From NCBI GenBank assembly GCA_905147135.1, contig LR990043.1, positions 17,547,584 to 17,611,583 on the forward strand: a DNA stretch of 64,000 nt. Reading direction: 5' to 3'. The notes beneath the pieces were generated by a model. It was not told the DNA's origin. It saw only the letters and a program-made list of their open reading frames with translations, and did no database searches. Below are positions 1 to 8,800 of the stretch, in pieces. The position numbers and the translations under genes are program-made. Positions within the stretch are counted from its first letter, which is position 1. Each line of letters starts with the position of its first letter. This stretch comes from Blastobasis lacticolella (lineage: Eukaryota > Arthropoda > Insecta > Lepidoptera > Blastobasidae).

Positions 1-464
1 ATGTGATTTGCAGTGCATTTGCATTCGCGGCTTGACTATGTTGCGGGTTGAGAGTGTCCATAGGGTCCTATAAATGTTCCACTTTTGACGAGATATCTAC
101 ACACTTCCTTCTCATTTTAGTGAGATATTGAGGTTTGAATAGGTTTTTATCCGCGATAGCTCACGTTAATGCAGAGCTCCTATAAGGAAAAGGTTACCCT
201 GAAGCACGTGGTATCTATCACTCTTGGCTAAATTCAGTCTTCTCTCACGTTATGGTCGTGCTCTCACGCTTTTTGCTTCTCAATTTAGACGACAGAATTT
301 AGCCAAGTGTAATAGATACCTTTAACCTTTAAGGCTAAAACTACGGCACTGAACTGATTTTGTTTTATACAACGCTAACGACGATGTCGATATCAAGAGT
401 AGTACCTATATCACAATTTCCTTCCGACAATAAATTGCAAATGCGCAGACTTCAAAATAGGCAG
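1..464. other. Left-edge non-coding DNA
   Basis: No coding exon was recognised here. If the exon at 465 belongs to a plus-strand gene, this is probably intron. It holds one short inverted repeat, listed separately. Confidence 0.5.
210..320. repeat. Short inverted-repeat element
   Basis: Arms of about 30 bp at 210-239 and 291-320 are inverted copies with a few mismatches (shared core TTGGCTAAATTC), around a 51-bp centre. This looks like a small MITE or a degraded foldback element. No target-site duplication was identified. Confidence 0.55.
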
Positions 465-593
465 GTCGCTGGTGAAGGCGCTGTGCGACTACTACCGGCA
501 CACGGGCGTGATCCCGCCGCGGGTCACCGTCACCAAGAAGAAGGAGTCGCGCGCCCGTCGGCGCCGGCGCAGGCCTCTCGTCGCGAGGGAACG
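465..593 (+). CDS. Probable internal coding exon of an unrecognised gene
   Basis: This GC-rich stretch reads SLVKALCDYYRHTGVIPPRV followed by a basic run containing KKKESRARRRRRRP, in a frame open to a strong donor (CG|GTGAGT at 594). The 5' edge is uncertain: AG at 463-464 is the simplest acceptor, but 459-460 also fits, and the upstream polypyrimidine tract is poor. The exon ends in phase 2 and joins in frame to the candidate exon at 1816. The codon composition (many G/C third positions) resembles the real exons elsewhere in the window and not the AT-rich surroundings. The product was not recognised; the Arg/Lys run could be a nuclear localisation signal (inference). Confidence 0.5.
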
Positions 594-608
594 GTGAGTC
601 CGGCAGCC

Positions 609-756
609 GTACCGCCGATCTCCGATAGCACGCCGCCATCTTGATCCAATTGAGGAGGGACCAATCGCAGCAAACCAGAGCCAGAGCTGCCGTGCTGCGA
701 TTGGTTTAAACTCAATTGGATCAAGATGATGGCGTACTATCGGAGATCGGCGGTAC
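609..756. mobile_element. Foldback MITE just after a splice donor
   Basis: Two arms of about 63 bp (609-672 and 694-756) are near-perfect inverted copies, sharing GTACCGCCGATCTCCGATAG at their outer ends, around a roughly 20-bp loop. TCCGG occurs on both sides near the element and may be a target-site duplication. The element starts 15 bp after the donor at 594. Confidence 0.8.
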
Positions 757-779
757 CACTCCGGAGTAAGTTTCACGTA

Positions 780-1815
780 TGAATCCGGTGATAGCCAGTA
801 AAACTACAACTGTTAGCTAAGAAGGCGAGTAGATATAGAATCTTCCTATTATTGTAAGGGCGATGCGATTTTATTTTTTTAAGGGCGATGACATTATTTT
901 AATAATTCAGATTGACATTTTTTTAGTGACACTTTATGGAATAACTATTAAATTTGAATTATTATTACTTGACATTTTATATTTTATTGACATTTTATGA
1001 AATAATTAGTACATTTGAATTATTATTTGTCATTATAATTTAATTGTTTTAACTTAAGACATTCAATTTTAATTATTTGACATAATAATGTTTAGTGATT
1101 TGACATTTATTTAATTTACTTTTTAATTGTATTATAAACAAGTTCATGTGAAACTTGTAATATTTAGTATGCTTTAAGGCGCATCATGGAGCCGCTACTA
1201 TTACTATTTACCACCTTTATGTACCTGTGATGACTGAATAAATGATTATGATTATGATTATGATTATGATTCCTTATAAAAGACAACAGCGCCTTTCTTG
1301 AAGGGACTTCAAAAGGAATTTCAAAGATTTTGATCGACCAGTTTCGTCCCACGTGCCCTACCGGTCGCGGATCAATCTGGAGGTGTCGCTGTCTTTAATG
1401 CCTGTATTGAATACCTACTAGTCGTTTTCTTTTATTCGCAGCAAGTTACCTACACGTTCCCGAATAGCATCGGGTGCCACCGTACCGGGTGTAGGCTACT
1501 TTTGGTACAAGAATAATAGTTGAATGTTGGGTGCGGTGTTTCCTGTGGGTATATCAACCAGACGCAGGAGAATGCTTCATCTATTTTTTCAGGCTTGCCC
1601 CTAAAGTTGTTAACCGCTCTGCAACTCCTACCTAGCCAGCCTATCGTAGCGATCCAAAAGAGCTATTAGTGGGTCCGACCACTCTAGTTACGACATTGCG
1701 GCAGGGCCGTTTTGGAGGCAGCAAAACAGTTGATACTAATCCTTACAATTAGTTATACCAACTAGTTCCTTACCTTACCTACCAACTTATACCAACTAGT
1801 TCTCCGTGTCACCAG
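780..1815. other. AT-rich intron-like DNA with a microsatellite
   Basis: About 1 kb without a supportable exon. From 840 to 1150 it is very AT-rich, with repeated TTGACATTT-like words. A perfect hexanucleotide microsatellite of (ATGATT) type lies at 1242-1271. It would be the intron between the two left-edge exons if they belong to one gene. Confidence 0.5.
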
Positions 1816-1985
1816 ATCCCCCAGCTCATCCCCCGAGCGTCGCGTGGTGGCAGCCCGGGTAGTGTCCCCGCCGCTGCCGGAGGCGCCGCCCGCGTCGCGC
1901 CCGCCGCCAGCGCTGCCGCGGCACCGCGTGCGCGTGCGACTCCGCTCCAGGACAGAGCTGGAGATAGGGCTGCCTTGTGTTACGG
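1816..1985 (+). CDS. Probable second exon of the unrecognised left-edge gene
   Basis: Begins after CACCAG at 1810-1815. One base completes the CG left by the exon ending at 593 (CGA, Arg), and the frame stays open. It reads a Ser/Pro/Arg-rich low-complexity segment (SPSSSPERRVVAAR, then PPLPEAPPASRPPPALPRHR). The 3' end is unsure: GTGGGT after 1985 is a usable donor, but the last 45 bases belong to a tandemly duplicated unit that carries a retrotransposon-like tail, so the true exon may end earlier. Phase agreement is the main support. The protein family is not known to me. Confidence 0.4.
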
Positions 1986-2290
1986 GTGGGTATGGAATAA
2001 CCGGCAATGGCAGCGTGGAACGACCGTTCATGAGGCGAAGGGACGACCTCGTAAAGGTGGTAGGGAGCCGATGTCGTGGAGGTAGGGTTGGGGGAGGTCT
2101 ATGCTATTATGAATCCGCTCCAGGACCGAGCTGGAGATATGGCTGCCTTTTGTTACGGGTGGGTATGGACTGACAGGCAATGGTAGCGTGGGACGACCTC
2201 GTAAAGGTCGTAGAGAGCCGATGTCGTTGAGGTAGGCTTGAGGGAAGCCTATGTTCAGAAGTGGACATCCTGCGGCTAAGTACTGTGTAC
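1941..2290 (+). repeat. Two-copy tandem duplication with a LINE-like tail
   Basis: A unit starting TCCGCTCCAGGA occurs at 1941 and again at 2114. The copies are alike over about 150 bp, and the first has an extra block of about 24 bp near 2025. The 3' part of the second copy translates to LREAYVQKWTSCG, which matches the usual C-terminal end of lepidopteran endonuclease/RT LINEs (compare GEVYA at 62287-62301). So a LINE tail fused to the end of the putative exon has been duplicated in tandem. Confidence 0.6.
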
Positions 2291-3099
2291 AGTCGCAGAA
2301 TACTAATGGGAGCTTTTTTTCATTAGGTCTACTAAACTAGATGTTGAGCCACTATAGGTACCTATTAACGTTTTCAGTAAAGGGTTAACTCTACGTGCTT
2401 TTCAGTTGAAATAGGGGTAGACTGGTTATAATCACACCAGTAGTCACCAGTAAAATTCTTCTGACGCGTGACTCAACATAGTGGATAGTGTACAGTGAGA
2501 GTGTACTCAGTGTGTAACTGAAACAACCTCCTAATCTATAGAAAGAAAGAAACTGCCTGGACAGTTTGATCTTTTTATGTCAGCCGATTCAATTTTTTGG
2601 GTCAAGCCACAGGCGAGTTGTCCATGAAAATGAGTAAGGGAGAAGGCGTTTTGAAATAAAGGTGATTTGAAACGTTAATTACGTGGATGGAACTTAAAAC
2701 TGGCAGCGAGGAGCCAACTTCGCAAAATGTTCGCTTCCAGCTGGTCCCTCATCATTATGCGACCACGACTTAAAACCCGCGATTGTGGCGTAATAGTAAT
2801 CTCGCCACAAAAATCGTGAACAGTAAGATTTATTCGTTATTGCAAGAACAAATTCCTTTTTTTTTCGTTGATTATTTGTTATTTAGGCCACCTGATGGAT
2901 AATGATAACCGCCACCAAGGCCACCCGACTTACTTAAAGGATCATCCTGATGTCTGAAAGATGTCCATTGAAATCTGATTTACCCAGGCACAGCAGTACG
3001 CACGCCTCGACTAGCGGTGGTGGACATGAGCTCGCACATCCGCGCGCCGCGACCGCTTGCCAGGCCGCGGCTGGCACGACGCCCGCAGGTCACGCATCT
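2291..3099. other. Unassigned non-coding DNA
   Basis: No exon with proper splice sites was found. A short retrotransposon-tail word (GGCCACCTGATGG) lies near 2887. The open frame beginning at 2950 has no recognisable domain and runs into tandem repeats. Confidence 0.45.
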
Positions 3100-3425
3100 A
3101 AGACTCACCAGCGACGAATACGACACACAGGGATCGGACTCGTAGACCAGTATCTACTGGTTGTAACTGACAAGCTGTCAGCCGAAATAGCGGATCATCT
3201 CTTCAGCTAGCCGCCTCGTAACAAGTTAACAATCCAGCATTGCATGCTCATCTGTGACTCGCTAGCGATGAATACGAGTAAGACGAAGGGCTCGGAGTCC
3301 TTATACCTGTAACCTTATAGTGCTGGGTGTATTGGCTAACACGCTGTCAGCCGAAATTAGGTATAATTATCACGCTATCAGCTACGACTGGCCAGCGACG
3401 AGCAATACACAGAGACTACTATCGC
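3100..3425 (+). repeat. Degenerate tandem repeat, period about 140 bp
   Basis: Two and a part copies. The phrase GACTCACCAGCGACGAATAC at 3112 recurs in changed form at 3256 and 3388, and GCTGTCAGCCGAAAT occurs at 3175 and 3342. Copies are clearly diverged. No coding potential was recognised. Confidence 0.6.
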
Positions 3426-3458
3426 CCGATTTCTCTAATCAACGTTACTCTATTTAAC

Positions 3459-4073
3459 GGCTTGTTCCGTTTATCCACCCTAAAACAGGCACCCTAAGGT
3501 GGATACTCGGAAACGCGTGTCCATCTATCCACCCTGAACGGGGTGGATAACCGGAATTCACATCTGATTGTTCTTCCGACGTTTTACCCCAAGTACAGTA
3601 TGCATAAAATTATCTATTAAATAAAAACTTACACCTGTATTTCTAAAAATAACTTTTTCAATCAAAAATAATGATTACTTCTCTACTAACTAAAAATAAA
3701 TAAAAAAGAGTACACCCATGCGAAGCCGAGTCGAGGCTGGTAGTATTTTATAAATTTTGCAATATGTCCAGAAAATGACCAATTCATTATTGAGTAGTCG
3801 TAACTATGTACGTGTATCCTGGACAAATTCGTCCCTTTTAATGTATATTTGCAATAAAAATTTTGTGATGCAGTAGACATATTAGCGAAGAACTGTGCGT
3901 TTTTTGCACGCATTCCAAAAACGAAATATGGATGAGTGTAGGCAGGGGAGAAAATCGGAACATAAATATTATATGAATTACGAATATCCACCCCTTTAAG
4001 GGTGGATAAATGGACACGCGTTTCAAAGTATCCACCAGGGTGCCTGTTTTAGGGTGTATAAACGGTACAAGCC
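3459..4073. mobile_element. 615-bp terminal-inverted-repeat element
   Basis: The outer 100 bp or so at each end are inverted copies: both ends start GGCTTGT, then CACCCTAAAACAGGCACCCT, then a second pair of smaller inverted words around TATCCACCC. The AT-rich centre contains a minus-strand open frame of 101 codons (3686-3991) with no recognised domain, so the element looks non-autonomous. No clear target-site duplication. The long composite TIRs suggest a MITE or a deleted DNA transposon. Confidence 0.75.
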
Positions 4074-4195
4074 ATATGAACCAAAAAATGTAAAATTTTA
4101 ATAAATGTAATTCATCTTTTTTGGCTATAATTCTGTTGATTCGATATCAGTGAACGGATGATGGCTGTATTTTGTTACTTCCGAGGGGTCAAGAA

Positions 4196-4330
4196 TACAA
4201 TTTTTTTTTTATGACATACGATAGGCAAACAGACAAGCGGGCCACCTGATGGGAAGTAGTCACCACTGCCTGTAGACAATAGCAACACCATTCCCCACCC
4301 CATGGAGCACTGGAAACCTACTCACCGGCA
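4196..4330 (-). mobile_element. LINE 3' tail with poly(A)
   Basis: On the minus strand this reads a GGTGGCCCGCTTGTCTGTTTG segment ending in an A run (the T run at 4200-4210). Related tails occur at 32108-32170 and 58205-58320. It is the 3' non-coding end of a non-LTR retrotransposon, heavily 5'-truncated. Confidence 0.65.
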
Positions 4331-5590
4331 GAAACACAATACTATTTAAAAGAGCATTATTTAGCTGCGATATTCTGTAAGATGTATTGTCAAACCTAAC
4401 ATCATTTTAAGCGTATACGTCCGTCCGTCTGGACGTAAAAAATATCTAATGTCCTACATCTATTTCCAACTATACTTTAGATTTTGTACTTTGTAAATAG
4501 GTTGTAATTCAGTTTAAGCTAAGATTTTGAAGTTTTGTATTAGGTATGTATTTGAGTAATAAAATTAATGTAAGTAATTTATTCTCTGTTGGACCATCTT
4601 AATATTGGTCCAAACACTCTACACCCATTTTTTATATTCTCCTACGATATATGATTGCTCCTAATGTGCAATCAATTCATTGATTATAAATAAACTCTTC
4701 GCAACCTTGCTACATTTTTTACCATTTTTGTCCTAACTATTCAACGACGTTCCAAGCTTGTACAGTTTACCCACTTACCACTACATTCGAGTGTATGTAC
4801 TCATAGTCAGCAAACCATCATACTCGGTGAACCATGCTTTGTTTTTATTCCACATTCAATTTTAATTCTCGTCAATTTCACGAAATGACAATTGTGTCGC
4901 ACTCAATTGTTTTATCTTTCTCTTTAATGAGGCATTTTCTTTTGATTCAACACTTAAAATTAATCAAAAATCTTCATAAGCTCACGCGCGTTTCCAATAA
5001 TATTATAATTAACTATAGTATCGTAATCTTTCAAAAAGAAAGAGCCTCATTGTGCCTTATTTTAATTAAAAGTGTAAAACTAATTACAAATAAAATGTAA
5101 ACCAATAAAACAAATTCATTTTTATTTAAATGTATAATGTCCAAGCCTTCATATTTACAATCACTAACATCTAAATATCATTCAGTCATCTCTTTCTTAG
5201 AACAAATTCTTATTGAACACTATTATCACTACTAATTCATCAATCATAACGGCAAATGAAAACGCGACTGAGTATCGTTAACGCTATCGAGATTAGTTTC
5301 ATGTTCTGTCGTAGTTAAGTTTCATAAAAAATTTGGTACCGACAAACAAATCGACTGCACCTACGCATACTAATAGGTCATAGGATTCCAAAATAATACA
5401 ATGGTAGATAGAGAAGCGCTTGCGCCGGGCGCTCGCCTCCGGCCCGCGCAGGCGCGGAGCACCTTCTAATAAATATCTTTGGCATGAACCGAACAGCTCG
5501 CCGACAATTCACACGCGATTGCACCGACAACCGACAGTTATTGCTTGGTGCCAAACGGGTCCTGCGCACGAGGTCTCGCGGCGGGGGCCG
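4331..5590. other. AT-rich DNA downstream of Trf2
   Basis: No exon recognised. The right part (from about 5105) is the likely 3' untranslated region of the minus-strand Trf2 gene. The rest is low-complexity AT-rich sequence, and its open frames (for example 4834-5100) have the composition of random AT-rich DNA. Confidence 0.5.
5121..5126 (-). terminator. Candidate Trf2 poly(A) signal
   Basis: AATAAA on the minus strand, 466 bases past the Trf2 stop. It is a candidate only; no transcript evidence is visible. Confidence 0.3.
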
Positions 5591-5591
5591 G

Positions 5592-5878
5592 TCACTGCCA
5601 GGCGTCGCCCTCGTCGTCGGACACGGTGACGAGGCGCAGCGCGTCGCGGGGCGGCGGCTGGTGCTGGGGCGGCGGGGGGCGCGCCCCCGCGGACCCCGGC
5701 CCCGCGGCCCCCAGCCCCGCGGACCCCGGCCCCGCGGCCGCCGCGCCCCCGCCGCCCGCGCGCGCCGCCCGCCGCACGCGCAGCTGCTCCTCGTCGGCGG
5801 GCGTGCGCGCCTTGCGGAACTCGTACACCAGCGGGAAGATGCGCTCCACAGCGGATTGCACGTCGCTCACGCTGCGGG
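5592..5878 (-). CDS. Trf2: Trf2 terminal coding exon
   Basis: Acceptor CCGCAG, then ARSVSDVQSAVERIFPLVYE, the last helix of the TBP-like fold, where vertebrate TBPL1 ends soon after. Here about 70 further residues follow: a Gly/Ala run, two copies of a GPGSAG motif, a Pro/Gln stretch, and the acidic end SDDEGDAWQ before TGA. The DNA of the repeat is an almost pure C/G word repeated at 5690-5750. Confidence 0.9.
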
Positions 5879-8800
5879 CTGCGGACAGGGGCGTGATATA
5901 TTCCAACCGGTCGCGTCATCAATTTGGGATATCTATACATAGTGTAAAACAAAGTCGCTCCCCGCCGTCTGTCCCTATGCATGTGACTATGTACGCTTAG
6001 ATCTTTTAAACTACGCAACGGATTTTAATGCGGTTTTCAACAATAGATAGTGATTCAAGGGAAAGGTTTACATGCACAGAAAGGGTAGGTAGGGGTCAAG
6101 TAGGTGTACGCGAACGAAGTCGCGCCGGTTCCACTAGTTTTCTAATATAATAACCGTAAGGGGATGCCAGTTAGTTCCTGACACTGGTTAAACAGTTTCA
6201 GGAGCCGATTGTCACCTTCGCCATCGGTATTAGTAGGAAGACGAGTGACGAGCTCGTTGCGGTGCTTGAAGTTCGACTAGCCTCAAAGTGAAACGGTCAC
6301 CCATTCAGTTGTCAAACTGCGTGCGATGCTCGAGCCTTACTGTCCATGGGGGCGACATTTGCCAAATGCAAACTGCAAATGCGCGCAGACATGTCAAAAT
6401 ACAAGCTTCAAAATGTCAGTTACTCCTAAATTTTCTTTCAAGTAGCATCGCGAAAGCACGTCTTAGGTTGGCATAATCTCAAGTGATGTTGAACACTTTA
6501 ATAGAAGATGACAGACCAGCCGCACATTGTTTTAGCTTCACCCATACACCGAAAGAAATATAAATATGTATTATGTAATAGGGCACTCCCCAAGCTTTTA
6601 AGTAGGAAGACTAAAATATGCATCTACAAAACGGTAATCTGACCCATTTTGATATATGGCTGCAAGGGCTGGACATTAACGCTAAAAGAGGAAAATAAGC
6701 CCTTGGTGGCTGAACGACAAATCGACGATCCACCAAACGTGAGGACAACTAGACTCTAGAGGACAGCTAGAGTCCGAACAAATAGGGAGATCGAGGAGCT
6801 AGTGCGCGAGCCTAATATCATCGGGGAAACCAAAGCCGCGAGACTGCGATGGCTCGGTCGTGAAGAGAGCCTACTCTGGACGTCCGATTGGGAAACGTCC
6901 AGTGGGCATCCTAGATACCGCTGGCTCGATAAAGTGCTCAAGGATCTATCCGAGCTTCATAGGCCGAGATGGAAGGAAATCTTTCAGGATCCACATGAGT
7001 GTCGTCTTTTTTTGTCGGAGGTAAAGATCCTCTTTGGGTTGCTGAGCCGGCGCAGTAAGTAAATAAGTAATAGACTGTTTGTTGCTGCCAGAATAGTAAT
7101 GATACTTTCCAATAATATGAACAAAATTTACTTGCTGGGGCGGCCATTTCGAAAAATTTACACGTATTTGCGTCTTACAATGAACTTGAGTAGTGACTGG
7201 CAAAGGTGACTTTTTTTTATAATATTAGACTAGCCAGGCATTTGACCGCCATCTCACCAAGTGGTAAGTGAGGATGTGGCCGAAGATGGGGCATGCCTGT
7301 CTAGGAACAGCGTATTCACTCGAGCGTTGAAGACGTCCAAATTATACTGATCAGGGAACATACTCGCAGGCAACGTGTTCCATTCCTTAGCCGTACGCAT
7401 TATAAAGGAACCAAAGAGGCTCGTGCGGATAGCTGGATAGCTGGACTTTGCCGCTCCGTGGACACAGTTACGTTTGTTTGTACGTAAGATGCGAGCAAAA
7501 TGCACATCACGATATCATGTGCATATCGCAGCTTAGTGGACAGTTAAGCCTTTGGTTATAGGTCTTGCGAACACGCTGCCAATAGACCGGAGCTAGTACT
7601 CCACACAACAGCCACGTTATAAGATGATAGCCAATAGCCTCGACTGCCCTATCCAAAGGCATTGGATAGAGCTAGCTATAGGCCTCAAATAATGTTACCT
7701 ACAAAATAATCTTACTAATGTTACTAACATAACATATAAGTACAATTGTTACTAATATAATACTAACAAGTTATGGATCAATGGTCTGAAATAAATATAT
7801 TTTAATTTTAATTTTAATAAACTCATCATCACAACCCATAACAGTCCACTGGCAGGACTTAGAGCCTCTCCCACGAGGGGGAGGTTATTAGATGGGTATT
7901 GCCATAATCTCCATGCTTGGCAGGAGGGTTGGAGATTGAAGTGTTATAAATATAACAATGGAAAATGCTACTGTCCATTTTTCAGTCTACGGAGACTAGA
8001 AGTTTTGTCTCGTAAACATTAGTCCAAGGGGTTGGTGCTATTCTGCTCTGCCGGACACCACACAGTAAAAAAATGCCACAGCCATGGTTATAAACTAAAT
8101 GTTAAATATTTGACCATATGTACGAAGTAAACTGGTTACTCATATTATATCATAAATTCATCGTTTGTCATAATATATTGACTAACAGACCTTTGAGATC
8201 GAATGATGCTCTCAGAAATGACAGGATACAAAAAAGTGTTCACCAATATAAACAACCAAACTCAGGACAAGTCACGGGGCACTAAAATGTTCAATCAGTC
8301 TCCAGGTCCCCAGCGTAACACCTTGGTCAACCTTAGTTGCTTGTAAGCTGTTTTTAGTCAGGCTTGTTAATACTTACGTCAGTTACAATTTCAGTCTCAA
8401 CGAGATCACAAGGTAGGTGAAGACTCACCTGTTATTGTCACACCACCCGTAGAGAATATCTTTAACGTAGCTTTGGGGTTATACAGCTTATAAGTCACCC
8501 CAGGATGAAGCTCTGGCTCATAACTGAAATAGAATATCACACTGTGATTAGAAGATGATTCATTAAAAAATTCAGAGCACTTGTTATTTTACTCAACAAA
8601 TAGGCCAATATAAAACATAGGCAGATAAGCTTGTAGACATATAAGGTAAATGAAGTACACTGTCACTGTCAACAGAGCCATTATGCAGATTGTTGCATTC
8701 TTTTTCAGACCATGCAACCATCATCATCATTATCTCGGCGTTATGTCCAGGTTGCGCTCCCGCGCAGTACGCGAGTCCCCGGGGACCGATTTCAATCTAC

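Noticed and set aside
3686..3991. 101-codon minus-strand frame as a gene
   Set aside because: Lies wholly inside a TIR element, AT-rich, with no recognisable domain.
5484..6018. Long GC-rich open frames on both strands over Trf2's last exon
   Set aside because: They are shadows of the C/G-repeat in the Trf2 terminal exon; only the frame in phase with exon 2 continues the TBP-like fold.
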